Shown here: positions 9,434 through 19,707 of the stretch, piece after piece | Layout of the letters: the number at the start of each line of letters is the position of its first letter | Position numbering within the stretch: the first letter of the stretch is position 1 | Assembly (NCBI RefSeq): GCF_025717065.2 | Contig: NZ_JAOVZO020000003.1 | Coordinates: 744,001-808,000 of the forward strand | Direction of reading: 5' to 3' | From: Tahibacter soli | GTDB lineage: Bacteria; Pseudomonadota; Gammaproteobacteria; Xanthomonadales; Rhodanobacteraceae | Length of the DNA: 64,000 bases | The notes under the pieces: model-generated | Seen by the model: the letters and a program-made list of their open reading frames with translations, nothing else | What the model was told of the DNA's origin: nothing | Database searches by the model: none | Translations under genes and position numbers: made by a program

Positions 9434-9977
9434 CGGCGAGCAGCTCCAGTTGGTGCGTGTTGAGATCGGCCTTCATGCCGGTGCCGCGCAGTATAGAGCC
9501 CGGCTGCGTGATCGTGGCAGGCGCTTGGGTTTCGAGCTTGTTCTGTTTCGGCCAGGCGGTGACGTCGTGCGTGTCGACCTGCGCCTGGCGCTTGGGATCT
9601 TCGGTGTCGCGGTGCATCTGCACCTTGCCCGCGAGCAGCATCTTCGTGCCGTCCTTGGTCACCCAGGCGGAATCGGAAACGCCTTTCCAGTTCTCGCTGC
9701 CGTCGTTGCTCGTGATCGTGAAGTTCGGCGCGTCGACCCACAGCGAGCCGTCGTCGTTGCGGCGCGCGAGCGCGGGCGCGACGATCGTGAACGACAGGCG
9801 GCCCTGGTCGTCGAGACTGTTCAACGTGAAATCGGCGAGCGAGTAGTTCGAGCGCGGCGGACCGACGAACGCCGGCGGCTCGGGCGTCGGACGCACGAGC
9901 CAGACGAGCGCCTGCGTCGCGATCGCACCGAGCGCGAGCAGCGCGACGAGAAGGACCGGACGTTCCGTCAAAGCCAT
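9396..9977 (-). CDS. lptC: LPS export membrane anchor LptC
   Basis: 193 residues. A single N-terminal membrane helix (about residues 7-28, LLVALLALGAIATQALVWLV) is followed by a periplasmic jellyroll domain. LptC takes LPS from the LptB2FG transporter and passes it to LptA. The ATG at 9977 overlaps the kdsC end; an open frame continues further upstream but runs inside kdsC and looks fortuitous. The order kdsD-kdsC-lptC-lptA-lptB is the classical proteobacterial LPS block. Confidence 0.94.
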   Translation of the reverse strand: MALTERPVLLVALLALGAIATQALVWLVRPTPEPPAFVGPPRSNYSLADFTLNSLDDQGRLSFTIVAPALARRNDDGSLWVDAPNFTITSNDGSENWKGVSDSAWVTKDGTKMLLAGKVQMHRDTEDPKRQAQVDTHDVTAWPKQNKLETQAPATITQPGSILRGTGMKADLNTHQLELLADVHATFAPKRKP

Positions 9978-10516
9978 TGCGCGAGCTCGGCCTCCGCCTT
10001 GCCTTGCGCGGCGATCACGAGGTCGCAGACCTCGCGCACGGCGCCATGGCCGCCGTCGCGGCGGGTGCGCCAGTGCGCATGCTCGCGCACCCACGGATGC
10101 GCGTCGGCGACCGCGATCGACAGGCCGACGTGGCGCATCGCGCGCAGGTCGGGCAGGTCGTCGCCGGTGTAGCTGACGGCGTCGAGCGCGAGTCCCAGCG
10201 CTTCGCACAATTGCCGCAAACACGCCAGTTTGTCTTTTTGACCCTGGTATACATGCGCGACGCCGAGCTCGGCCATGCGCTCGGTGACGAGATGGCTCAT
10301 GCGCGCGGTGATGATCGCTACCTCCACGCCGTTCTCGAGCAGGCGCTTCAGGCCGAAGCCGTCGTGCACGTGGAACGCCTTGATCTGCCGCTGGTCCTCG
10401 GCGTACAGCAGCGTGCCGTCGGTCAGCACGCCGTCGACGTCGAACACGGCGAGCTTCACGCGCGCGGCGCGTTCGCGGATGTCTTGCGGCAGATCGTTCA
10501 GTGGCGAATAGGGCAT
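9968..10516 (-). CDS. kdsC: 3-deoxy-D-manno-octulosonate 8-phosphate phosphatase
   Basis: HAD-superfamily phosphatase of 182 residues that releases phosphate from Kdo-8-phosphate. The nucleophile motif DVDGVLTDG lies near residues 25-33, motif II is ITARMS, and motif III/IV is GDDLPDL. The small size and lack of a large cap fit the tetrameric KdsC class. It lies 82 bases after kdsD and overlaps lptC. Confidence 0.95.
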   Translation of the reverse strand: MPYSPLNDLPQDIRERAARVKLAVFDVDGVLTDGTLLYAEDQRQIKAFHVHDGFGLKRLLENGVEVAIITARMSHLVTERMAELGVAHVYQGQKDKLACLRQLCEALGLALDAVSYTGDDLPDLRAMRHVGLSIAVADAHPWVREHAHWRTRRDGGHGAVREVCDLVIAAQGKAEAELAQWL

Positions 10517-10598
10517 GGCGCGGTCGGGACGCGGCGAAGGACGCGCCAGTGTAACGGCGATTGGGTGAACGGCGCCGCCCGTGAGGCGGCGCGATCGG

Positions 10599-11624
10599 TC
10601 AGACGACCCGGGCGCGCAGCAGGTCGTGAATGTTCAGCGCGCCGACGAGCGCGCCGGAAGCGTCGACGACGAGCAGCGCGTGGATCTTGAAGTCTTCCAT
10701 CAGCCGGGCCGCCTCGATCGCGAGCTTGTCGGGCTGGATCGTCTTGGCGCGCGTCGTCATGAGATCGCCGAGCTTCGCGGCGCGCAGGTCGACCTCGTGG
10801 TCGTCGAGCGCACGGCGCAAGTCGCCGTCGGTGAACACGCCGAGCAGACGGTCGTCGGCGTCGACCACGGCGGTCATGCCCAGGCCCTTGCGCGTCATTT
10901 CCACGAGCGCCTCGGACAGGCTCGCGCCGATGCCGACCTTCGGAATCTTGTCGCCGGTGTGCATCACGTCGCTGATGTGCAGCAGCAGGCGGCGGCCGAG
11001 GCTGCCGGCCGGATGCGAGCGGGCGAAGTCTTCGGCGGTGAAGCCGCGCGCTTCGAGCAGCGCGATGGCGAGCGCGTCGCCCATGACGAGCGCGGCGGTC
11101 GTCGAGGCGGTGGGCGCAAGGCCCAGCGGGCACGCTTCGGCCGGCACGCTGACGTCGAGGTGCACGTCGGCGAGGCGCGCGAGCGACGACGAATCGTTGC
11201 CGCTCATGGCGATGAGCGGGATGCCCTGGCGCCGGATGACCGGCAGGATCATCAGAAGCTCGTCGGTTTCGCCGGAATTGGACAGCGCGATCACGACGTC
11301 CTTCTGCGTGATCATGCCGAGATCGCCGTGGCTGGCTTCGCCCGGGTGCACGAAGAACGCCGGCGTGCCGGTCGAGGCCAGGGTCGCGGCGATCTTGCGG
11401 CCGATGTGGCCCGACTTGCCCATGCCCGACACGACCACGCGGCCGGGACATTCGAACATCAGCTGGCAGGCGCGCAGAAAATTGTCGTCGATGCGCGATT
11501 TGAGCAGTTCGATCGCGCGGGCCTCGGTATCGACGACCTGCAGGGCGCTCGCGACGAGCGCGGCAGTATCGAGCAGGGGATGACTGATCGCGGAGCTGGT
11601 CAAGGGCAGGATTTGGGCGTTCAT
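10599..11624 (-). CDS. kdsD: D-arabinose 5-phosphate isomerase
   Basis: 341 residues from the ATG at 11624. It makes arabinose-5-phosphate from ribulose-5-phosphate, the first step to Kdo. The SIS domain shows SGMGKSGHIGRK and FVHPGEASHGDLGM, and two CBS domains fill the C-terminal third (LLGVFTDGDLRR, LVGALNIHDLLR). A longer frame starts at 11702, but a -10-like TACAAT just ahead of it would make that start leaderless, so the inner ATG, which begins typical family sequence, is preferred. Confidence 0.95.
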   Translation of the reverse strand: MNAQILPLTSSAISHPLLDTAALVASALQVVDTEARAIELLKSRIDDNFLRACQLMFECPGRVVVSGMGKSGHIGRKIAATLASTGTPAFFVHPGEASHGDLGMITQKDVVIALSNSGETDELLMILPVIRRQGIPLIAMSGNDSSSLARLADVHLDVSVPAEACPLGLAPTASTTAALVMGDALAIALLEARGFTAEDFARSHPAGSLGRRLLLHISDVMHTGDKIPKVGIGASLSEALVEMTRKGLGMTAVVDADDRLLGVFTDGDLRRALDDHEVDLRAAKLGDLMTTRAKTIQPDKLAIEAARLMEDFKIHALLVVDASGALVGALNIHDLLRARVV

Positions 11625-11713
11625 GAGCAGGGCGGGGTGGAGCAGGGAAACCGGACGGTCGTCGTCCGGCACGTTTTGGCGCCAGCGGATTTTCGGTACC
11701 ATGCGCGACCCCT

Positions 11714-11719
11714 ATTGTA
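11714..11719 (-). promoter_or_regulatory. Putative sigma-70 -10 element for kdsD
   Basis: The minus strand reads TACAAT, one change from TATAAT, about 90 bases before the kdsD start. The best -35 candidate (CGGACT, 16 bases upstream) matches only weakly. This would start the kdsD-kdsC-lpt transcript from the short gap shared with the divergent bolA-like gene. Confidence 0.4.
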
Positions 11720-11829
11720 GCCGGTTATGCCTTCCAGTCCGCTCTGGACGGGCGAAACCCGGCGATCGTCGCGCCCGCGCCCCGATCCGGATCGCGACTG
11801 CCCTCAAACCGCCATGGTTCCCGCCCCCT

Positions 11830-12069
11830 ATGGATAGCCAGACCATCAAGAATCTGATCGAACAAGGCCTGCCGGGCGCTCGCGCCGAGGTCAACGGCGC
11901 CGACGGCGTGCATTTCGACGCGGTCGTCGTCGCCGCCGATTTCGCCGGCAAGCTGCCGCTCGCGCGCCATCGCATGGTCTATGCGACGCTGGGCGATCTC
12001 ATGGGCGGCGCGATCCACGCGCTGGCGCTCAAGACCCTGACGCCGGGCGAAGCCGCCAAGGCGGGCTGA
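11830..12069 (+). CDS. ibaG: BolA/IbaG family protein
   Basis: 79 residues from MDSQTIKNLI. It is a compact BolA-fold protein with VHFDAVVVAADFAGKLPLARHRMVYATLGD, broken here into VHFDAVVVA, the invariant LARHRMVY helix and the C-terminal ALALKTLTP. The length and position just before murA match E. coli IbaG (YrbA) rather than BolA itself. Such proteins pair with monothiol glutaredoxins in Fe-S handling. An upstream in-frame extension to 11623 overlaps kdsD and is not believed. Confidence 0.9.
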   Translation: MDSQTIKNLIEQGLPGARAEVNGADGVHFDAVVVAADFAGKLPLARHRMVYATLGDLMGGAIHALALKTLTPGEAAKAG

Positions 12070-12077
12070 GCGGTTGA

Positions 12078-13391
<1,314 letters not shown>

Positions 13392-13453
13392 CGCTGCGCT
13401 GGGTTTTTTCTTCTGCTGTCGCCTCAGCGGACGCTGGGGTCCAGCTTGTGACT

Positions 13454-13885
13454 GTCGCTTTGTAGTTTTTGCCTGGCTTTGGACAAAGCGTTCCGCCCGC
13501 CTGCCGGCGGCCGTCCTGTTTTCTTTGTGATCGCCTCGCGTTGAACAAAGCGTTCCGCTCGCTGCCGCGAGCGGGCAGGGAGAGGTTGCTTGCCCAACCC
13601 CTCCCTGCACCCTCCAAGGGCACCCCGACGGCCGCGGTTTGCGGGCATCCGTGCCCGCAAACTCCGCGAGATCGCTCCGGGGTTCGTTGATGGGCCATCC
13701 ATGGCCCGTCAACGAACTGCGCACATCCTGTGCGCACCCGCTGCGCGGGCTTTTCCTCCGCGATCTCGCCGCGACCGACGGGGCCCCGGGTGAAGCGGGC
13801 GGCTTCCTGCCGCCAGAAGCAACGGCCGATGCTCGGCGATTCCTGAGCTCGTCATTCCAGCGCAAGCTGGAATCCAGCTTTTGGG
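13454..13885 (+). repeat. Hairpin-rich dispersed element, copy A (sense, 3' of murA)
   Basis: Noncoding. It starts GTCGCTTTGTAG and contains an ordered series of stem-loops. Hairpin a is at 13638-13661 (stem TTTGCGGGCA, loop TCCG). Hairpin b is at 13683-13716 (16-bp stem with one G-U, loop CC). Hairpin c is at 13718-13736 (TGCGCACA, loop TCC). A short CCCGC/GCGGG stem and GGCGGC/GCCGCC follow, then a REP-like palindrome (CCAGCGCAAGCTGG) near 13855. Copy B at 23534 has the same order and about 300 bases of near identity; copy C faces it on the other strand. Short frames here have no family resemblance. Confidence 0.85.
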
Positions 13886-13904
13886 GCGTCAAGAACAACA
13901 GCAA

Positions 13905-14271
13905 AGGCTGGATCCCAGCTTTCGCTGGGATGACGAACGTGGGGATCGCCGCTTCTTGCTGTTGCCGTTGCTTCTGGCGGCAGGAAGCCGCCCGCTTTCC
14001 CCGGGGCCCCATCTGCCGCGAGCAAGTGCCCGGCGATCAGGCCCGACAGGGGACGCACAGGGATGTGCGTCGTCCGTCGTGGTCCATGGATGGACCATCG
14101 GCGGACCCCGCCGGGCGCTTGCGGTCCCCGCAGGGCAGTATGCCCGGAGGGGCGCGGCAGCTGGGGTGGCCTTCTTTGGTTACTTTCTTCGGCCAGTCGA
14201 AGAAAGTGACTCGGCCGCCGGCAGGCGGGCGAAACGCTTTGTCGAAAGCCGGGCGAAAACTACAAAGCGAC
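13905..14271 (-). repeat. Hairpin-rich dispersed element, copy C (antisense to copy A, 3' of DUF3108 gene)
   Basis: Read on the minus strand this repeats the plan of copy A. The 60-base start at 14212-14271 matches 13454-13513 with four differences. Then come hairpin a (14133-14145, GGGCA/TGCCC), hairpin b (14080-14097, TGGTCCAT/ATGGACCA, loop CC), hairpin c (14053-14070, ACGCACA/TGTGCGT), a 41-base block at 13970-14010 matching 13780-13820 with two differences, and a REP-like palindrome near 13915-13935. An additional hairpin (CACTTTCTTCG type) lies at about 14180-14210. Copies A and C are tail to tail between convergent genes. Confidence 0.82.
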
Positions 14272-14330
14272 GACAAGGTCAAAATTACCGGAACGAAAGA
14301 AGAACACCGGCGAGAGCCCGAGCGCAGCGA

Positions 14331-15020
14331 CTACCTGATAGAAACCAACTCCATCACGATAGTCCCGCCGTCCCCCTGCACCTGCTCGATCTTCACCGGC
14401 GCCGGCACATCCGCCGAAATCCACGAACGCCCCTTGTTCGCGACGTCGACGCGATCGATGCGCCGCGCCGCATAGCTGCCCGCCGGCACCTTCACGTTCT
14501 CGTTCGCGGCGACCGTGAAGCGCTGGTCTTCCAGGTGGTCCTTCGTCGCGACGATCAGCGTCGTTTCCTTCGCCTCGCCCGCGAGCGCCTGCACCAGCGC
14601 GACGCCGACGGCGTGCCGGTCCATCGTGCCCGGCCGGATCGGATAGCGGAACTGTTCCTTGTTGTCGACGACGCGCACTTCGCCGGCCTTCCAGTCGAAA
14701 TCGGTGTGGCGCTGCTTCGACTTGAACGTCGCATCCTGCTTGAAGTCGTATGCGACGCCTTCGGGTTTGCCGTCCTTCCAGCGGAAGTTCGACTCCTCCT
14801 TCACGTCGAGCCCGAGCATGCGCGCCATGCCGGCCGTGCCCTTCGTCTGGCTCGTCAGCGTCCACGTGCCGTCGCCGCGATCGGAGAGCGTCATCGTCGT
14901 TTCGCCGACGGGCTTACCGTTGCGTATGACGTTGTAGGTGGCCGCGAACGGTTTCGGCGCGGCATGGGCCGCGAGCGGCAGCAGGGCGGCCAGCAGCAGG
15001 GCGTATCGATCCAGGCGCAT
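14331..15020 (-). CDS. Secreted DUF3108 family protein
   Basis: 229 residues with a signal peptide (MRLDRYALLLAALLPLAAHA, cut after AHA), then an all-beta domain of the DUF3108 family. Its usual neighbour in this lineage is purN/purM, as here. Family members are periplasmic or outer-membrane associated and lack a proven role. The gene is 67 bases downstream of purN on the same strand and may share its transcript. Its 3' side runs into repeat copy C. Confidence 0.88.
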   Translation of the reverse strand: MRLDRYALLLAALLPLAAHAAPKPFAATYNVIRNGKPVGETTMTLSDRGDGTWTLTSQTKGTAGMARMLGLDVKEESNFRWKDGKPEGVAYDFKQDATFKSKQRHTDFDWKAGEVRVVDNKEQFRYPIRPGTMDRHAVGVALVQALAGEAKETTLIVATKDHLEDQRFTVAANENVKVPAGSYAARRIDRVDVANKGRSWISADVPAPVKIEQVQGDGGTIVMELVSIR

Positions 15021-15087
15021 GAGGGTCTCCGAACGAATGGCGCGAGTCTGAACGTACTCGCCTGAACGTTTGCCGGAGCCCGCGGGT

Positions 15088-15723
15088 TTACACGACGAGC
15101 GGCGGAACGTCCCGCGCGACGCCGTCGACGTGCACGCGTTCGCCCGCGAGCGCGACCTTGCCGTCCGCGATCCACGCGACGCACTGCCGCAGCAGCCGAT
15201 GCTCCAGCGGCAGCAGCCGCGTCGCGAGCGAGTCGGGCGTGTCGCCGGGTTCGATCGCGAGGTCGACCTGCGCGATCACCGGACCGCCGTCGAGTTCGGC
15301 GGTGACGTAGTGCACGCTCGCGCCGTGCCGCGCGTCGCCGGCCGCGAGTGCGCGCGCATGCGTCTTCAAGCCGGCATATTTCGGCAAAAGGGAAGGGTGG
15401 ATATTGATGACGCGGCCGATCCACGGCGCCAGCGCGGCCGGATCGATCACGCGCATGAAGCCGGCGAGCACCACGAGATCCGGCGCGTACTCGCCCAATC
15501 GTTCGAAGAATTCGCGATCGTAGCCCGCGCGATCGGCGTAGCCCGCCGGATCGAGCGCGAATGTCGCGATGCCGGCCGCTTCGGCGCGGCGCAGTCCTTC
15601 GGCCGCGACCTTGTTGCTGCCGACGACGACGATGTCGACGGCCAGTTCCTTCGCCGCGACCGCGTCGATCAGCGCCTGCAGGTTCGAGCCGCGGCCCGAT
15701 ACGAGCACCGCGACGCGCAGCAT
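15088..15723 (-). CDS. purN: Phosphoribosylglycinamide formyltransferase
   Basis: 211 residues from the ATG at 15723. It transfers formyl from 10-formyl-tetrahydrofolate to GAR in purine synthesis. The SGRGSNLQAL phosphate loop is at residues 9-18. Catalytic residues are N107, H109 (INIHPSLLP) and D145 (ELDGGPVI). It starts two bases after the purM stop, so the two genes are coupled. Confidence 0.97.
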   Translation of the reverse strand: MLRVAVLVSGRGSNLQALIDAVAAKELAVDIVVVGSNKVAAEGLRRAEAAGIATFALDPAGYADRAGYDREFFERLGEYAPDLVVLAGFMRVIDPAALAPWIGRVINIHPSLLPKYAGLKTHARALAAGDARHGASVHYVTAELDGGPVIAQVDLAIEPGDTPDSLATRLLPLEHRLLRQCVAWIADGKVALAGERVHVDGVARDVPPLVV

Positions 15724-15725
15724 GG

Positions 15726-16763
15726 TCAAGCGATCGACACGCGCTCGTCGCCGCTCGCCGCGACGATTTCGCCGATCTGGCGCGACGCAAGGCCCAGCGC
15801 CGCGAGCGCGGCGATCGTCGACTCGGCGTCGTCGCGCGCGACGATCACCGTATAGCCGATGCCGCAGTTGAACGTGCGCCACATTTCGTCCTGCGGCACC
15901 GCGCCTTCGCGCATGAGCCAGTCGAACAGCGGCGGCAGCGTCCAGCTCTTGGCGTCGAGCGCGATGCCGAGCGCCTCGGGCACCACGCGGATGATGTTTT
16001 CCTTCAGGCCGCCGCCGGTGATGTGCGCCATGCCCTTGATCGGGTGCGCCGCGAGCAGTTCGAGAATGGGTTTGACGTAGATCGTCGTCGGCGCGAGCAG
16101 CGCGTCGGCCAGTTTCACGCCGCCGACGTCGAGATCGAACGGGTTGCCGGCGCGCGCCACGATGCGGCGGATCAGCGAATAGCCGTTCGAATGCGCGCCC
16201 GACGAGTCGATGCCGATGATCGCGTCGCCGGCCACGAGCGAATCGCCGCTGACGAGCCTGGATTTTTCGACCGCGCCGACCGTGAAGCCGGCCAGATCGT
16301 ATTCGCCGGGCGGATACATGTCGGGCATTTCCGCCGTTTCGCCGCCGATCAGCGCGCAGCCGGCGAGTTCGCAGCCCTTGGCGATGCCGCCGACGACCGC
16401 GACCGTGGTGTCGACGTGGAGCTTGCCGGTGGCGAAATAATCGAGGAAGAACAGCGGCTCGGCGCCCTGCACCAGCACGTCGTTGACGCACATGCCGACG
16501 AGGTCGATGCCGATCGTGTCGTGGCGGTCGAGCGTCTGCGCGAGCTTGAGCTTCGTGCCGACGCCGTCGGTGCCGGAGACGAGCACGGGCTCCTTGTAGC
16601 GCCCCGCCAGCTCGAACAGCGCGCCGAAACCGCCGAGGCCGGCCATCACTTCCTTGCGGAACGTGCGCGCGACCAGGGGTTTGATGCGCTCGACGACTTC
16701 GTTGCCGGCGTCGATGTCGACGCCCGCGTCGCGGTAGGTCAGGGCTTGCTTGTCGGCGGTCAT
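15726..16763 (-). CDS. purM: Phosphoribosylformylglycinamidine cyclo-ligase (AIR synthetase)
   Basis: 345 residues from the ATG at 16763; the frame extends seven codons upstream to a TTG, which is less likely. It closes the imidazole ring of purine precursors with ATP. Visible motifs are [29 protein letters not shown] (split here as VGMCVNDVL and [11 protein letters not shown]), [11 protein letters not shown] and [17 protein letters not shown] -10-like box on the minus strand at 16795-16800 would give a leader of about 25 bases. Confidence 0.97.
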   Translation of the reverse strand: MTADKQALTYRDAGVDIDAGNEVVERIKPLVARTFRKEVMAGLGGFGALFELAGRYKEPVLVSGTDGVGTKLKLAQTLDRHDTIGIDLVGMCVNDVLVQGAEPLFFLDYFATGKLHVDTTVAVVGGIAKGCELAGCALIGGETAEMPDMYPPGEYDLAGFTVGAVEKSRLVSGDSLVAGDAIIGIDSSGAHSNGYSLIRRIVARAGNPFDLDVGGVKLADALLAPTTIYVKPILELLAAHPIKGMAHITGGGLKENIIRVVPEALGIALDAKSWTLPPLFDWLMREGAVPQDEMWRTFNCGIGYTVIVARDDAESTIAALAALGLASRQIGEIVAASGDERVSIA

Positions 16764-16882
16764 TGCGTAGGGAAGGTCGCACAAAAGGGGCGCAATGATA
16801 GCAGCCGCGACGGCCTCGGGTTGGACGCCGCCCGGCGGTTTCGGCAGACTTGGCCCGCCCGCCCGCCGACCAGGGACTGTCC

Positions 16883-17953
16883 GTGCGTTATTTTCGACCG
16901 CTCGTTTTCGCCTTCGTCCTGCTCGCGCTCGGCCAGGGACTCGTGTTCGCGCAAGGCGCGACGAGCCTCTACGCCGGCGAGGTGCCGGTGACGGACCAGT
17001 CCGACGGGCAGCGCGTCGAGGCGCTCAAGAACGCGCTGGCGCAGGTCGTCGTGAAGCTCACCGGCGACAAGGGCGTGCTCGCGAACGAGGCCGTCGCGAA
17101 GGCCGTCGGCGAGGCCGAACGCTACGTGCAGCAGTACCAGTATCGCCAGGAAGTGGTCACCGAGAACGGTGCGCCGGCGATCCGCCTCTCCCTCATCGCG
17201 CAGTTCGATCGCGGCGCGGTCGACCGTCTCGTGCGCGAACGCGGCCTGAAAGTGTGGGCCACGGCCGCGCGCGCGCCGATACTCACCTGGATCGCGCTCG
17301 ACGACGGCAACGGTCCGCGTCTCGTCGCCGACGCGAACGACGCCGGCGCCCGCGCGATGGCGCAGGCCGGCGAACGCCGCGGCGTAGCGCTCGCGTGGCC
17401 CGCGCTCGCCGACGACGCGCAGAACGCGCTCGCGACGCAGTCGGTCTGGGACGGCGACGTCGCCGGACTTTCCGCCAGCGCGTCGCGCTATCAGACCGAC
17501 AGCATCCTGATCGGCCAGTTGCGCCGCGTCGGCGACACCTGGGTCGCACGCTGGACGCTCGCGATCGGCGGCGTGGCGCAGCCCTCGTGGGAGTCGCGCG
17601 ACGCCGATCTTGCGACCGCGCTCGCCGTCGGCGCCGACGGCGCGGCCGACCGCGTCGGCGGCCGCAGCGCCGCGGTGCCGGAAGAACGCCGCATCACGTC
17701 GGCGCGCGTGTGGATCAGCGGCCTGCATTCGGCCCAGGACTACGCGCGCATGTACGAGGCGCTCGGCCGCAACGACCTCGTGCGCGAATTCGTGCCCGAG
17801 CAGGCGCGCGGCGACGGCCTGCTCGTCAAGATGACGCTGAACCTCTCGCTCGACCGCTGGATTTCATATCTGCCGCCCGACGGCGCGCTGCGCCTCGTCA
17901 GCGCGCAGCCGCCGGTCGATGGCGTGGAGGCCACCCTGGCGCTGAATCCGTAG
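16883..17953 (+). CDS. DUF2066 domain secreted protein
   Basis: 356 residues from a GTG at 16883, preceded by AGGGA and giving a clean signal peptide ([22 protein letters not shown]). A TTG 33 bases earlier is open but would spoil the n-region. The rest is a DUF2066 domain (periplasmic, function unknown), usually found between purM and the CDP-alcohol transferase/hda genes in xanthomonads. It is divergent from purM with a gap of about 120 bases and runs into the next gene two bases after its stop. Confidence 0.85.
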   Translation: MRYFRPLVFAFVLLALGQGLVFAQGATSLYAGEVPVTDQSDGQRVEALKNALAQVVVKLTGDKGVLANEAVAKAVGEAERYVQQYQYRQEVVTENGAPAIRLSLIAQFDRGAVDRLVRERGLKVWATAARAPILTWIALDDGNGPRLVADANDAGARAMAQAGERRGVALAWPALADDAQNALATQSVWDGDVAGLSASASRYQTDSILIGQLRRVGDTWVARWTLAIGGVAQPSWESRDADLATALAVGADGAADRVGGRSAAVPEERRITSARVWISGLHSAQDYARMYEALGRNDLVREFVPEQARGDGLLVKMTLNLSLDRWISYLPPDGALRLVSAQPPVDGVEATLALNP

Positions 17954-17955
17954 GC

Positions 17956-18522
17956 ATGCGTCACCTGCCCAACATTCTGACGTTCCTGCGCATACTGCTG
18001 ACGGTGCCGCTCGCGTGGCTGTTGCGCGACGGGCGTTACGACGCGGCGCTCGCCGTCGCGCTCGTGGCGGGCCTGACCGACGCCCTCGACGGGTTTCTCG
18101 CCAAGCGCTTCGGCTGGCAGAGCTGGCTCGGCGGCGTGCTCGATCCGATCGCCGACAAGCTCCTGCTGTTCGTCTGCTTCATCGGCCTGGCGCACGTCGG
18201 CGCGCTGCCCGTGTGGCTCGCGTGGCTCGTCGTCGGCCGCGATGTCGTCATCGTCGCGGGCGCCGTTGCGTATCACAATCTGATCGGCCCGCTCACCGCG
18301 CAGCCGAGTTCGCTCTCCAAGCTCACCACCTGCCTGCAGATCGCGCTCGTGCTCGCGTGCCTCCTGCACCTGTCGCGTTTCGGCGACTGGCCGGCGTGGG
18401 TCAACACGGCGATGTTCTGGACGGTCGCCGCGGCGACCGTCGTCAGCGGCCTCGACTATGTCGTGCACTGGGGCACCAAGGCGTGGCGCGAAGGCCGCGC
18501 GTCTTCCGGAGACAAGCGATGA
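17956..18522 (+). CDS. CDP-alcohol phosphatidyltransferase family membrane protein
   Basis: 188 residues and several membrane helices. The CDP-OH-P motif is DALDGFLAKRF, then GGVLDPIADK, giving the D-G, A-K/R, G and paired D residues needed for metal and CDP-alcohol binding. It is probably a phosphatidylglycerophosphate synthase-like enzyme of phospholipid synthesis, but it could use another alcohol acceptor, and another PgsA may exist elsewhere. The stop overlaps the AI-2E permease start (ATGA). Confidence 0.9.
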   Translation: MRHLPNILTFLRILLTVPLAWLLRDGRYDAALAVALVAGLTDALDGFLAKRFGWQSWLGGVLDPIADKLLLFVCFIGLAHVGALPVWLAWLVVGRDVVIVAGAVAYHNLIGPLTAQPSSLSKLTTCLQIALVLACLLHLSRFGDWPAWVNTAMFWTVAAATVVSGLDYVVHWGTKAWREGRASSGDKR

Positions 18523-19706
18523 ACGCTACCGAACGCTGGCAATGGATCTTCCTCGTTCTCGTGCTCGGCGGGCTCGTCTACCTGCTCGCGCCGGCGCTCA
18601 CGCCGTTCGCGATCGCCGCATTGTTCGCCTACCTGTGGGACCCTGTCGTCGATCGCCTGGAGCGCCTGCGCGTATCGCGCGACTTCGCGGTGACGCTCGT
18701 GTTTCTTCTGATCATCGTGCTCGTCGTGCTGATCGTGCTGCTGCTGATTCCGTACCTCGAGCGGCAGGTCGCCAAGCTGATCGAACAGCTGCCGCGTTGG
18801 CTCGCGTGGGTGCAGGCCGAGGCCGCGCCGTGGGTCGAGCAGCGGTTCGGCGTGACGCTCGATTTCGCCGATCCGCAGAAGCTCATCGACATGCTGAGCG
18901 GCCATTGGCGCGAAGCCGGCGGTCTCGCCGCGACCGTGCTCGCGAAGGTGTCGAAGTCGGGCTTCACGGTGATCGGCTGGGTCGCGCAGCTCGTGCTGAT
19001 TCCCGTCGTGACGTTCTACCTGCTGCGCGACTGGGACGTGCTCGTCTCGCGCGTGCACGAACTCTTGCCGCGCAAGGTCGAACCGACCATCGCGAAGCTC
19101 GCGCGCGAATCGGACGAAGTGCTCGGCGCGTTCCTGCGCGGGCAGCTGAGCGTGATGGTCGCGCTCGGCGTGCTGTACGGCGTCGGGCTGTGGCTCGTAG
19201 GCCTCGATGTTGGTCCGCTGATCGGCATGATCGCGGGTCTCATCAGCTTCGTGCCGTACCTGGGCGCGATCGTCGGCGTGGCGATGGCCCTCATCGCCGC
19301 GCTCGTGCAGTTCGGCGACTGGCAGCACGTCGTGATGGTGCTCGCCGTGTTCGGCGTCGGCCAGACGATCGAAGGCTACGTCCTCGTGCCCAAGCTCGTC
19401 GGCGACAAGATCGGCCTGCATCCGGTCGCCGTGATCTTCGCGATCCTCGCCGGCGGCGAACTGTTCGGCTTCCTCGGCGTGCTGCTCGCGCTGCCGGTCG
19501 CGGCGGTCGTCATGGTCGTGCTGCGCTACCTGCACGAACGCTACACCGCGAGCCACCTGTACAACGCGGGCGCCGCGCCGCCGGGCGAACTCGTGCCGAC
19601 CGTGATCGTCGCCGGCCACGAAGCCGACGCGGCGCCCGCGCCGGCCGACATCGCGCTGATCACTGCCGATGCGCCGCCGCCCGCGGAAACCAGGCCGGTC
19701 GATTGA
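18519..19706 (+). CDS. AI-2E transporter (PerM/YhhT) family permease
   Basis: 395 residues with about seven to eight membrane helices. Paired N-terminal helices come first, then a periplasmic/cytosolic insert of about 100 residues (LERQVAKLIEQL and onwards), and a C-terminal bundle including the family motif GLISFVPYLGAIVG and LVPKLVGDKIGLHP. The Pro/Ala-rich tail is likely flexible. Members export small molecules or act as Na+/H+ antiporters; the substrate here is unknown. It sits before hda, as in many gammaproteobacteria. Confidence 0.92.
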   Translation: MNATERWQWIFLVLVLGGLVYLLAPALTPFAIAALFAYLWDPVVDRLERLRVSRDFAVTLVFLLIIVLVVLIVLLLIPYLERQVAKLIEQLPRWLAWVQAEAAPWVEQRFGVTLDFADPQKLIDMLSGHWREAGGLAATVLAKVSKSGFTVIGWVAQLVLIPVVTFYLLRDWDVLVSRVHELLPRKVEPTIAKLARESDEVLGAFLRGQLSVMVALGVLYGVGLWLVGLDVGPLIGMIAGLISFVPYLGAIVGVAMALIAALVQFGDWQHVVMVLAVFGVGQTIEGYVLVPKLVGDKIGLHPVAVIFAILAGGELFGFLGVLLALPVAAVVMVVLRYLHERYTASHLYNAGAAPPGELVPTVIVAGHEADAAPAPADIALITADAPPPAETRPVD

Positions 19707-19707
19707 C

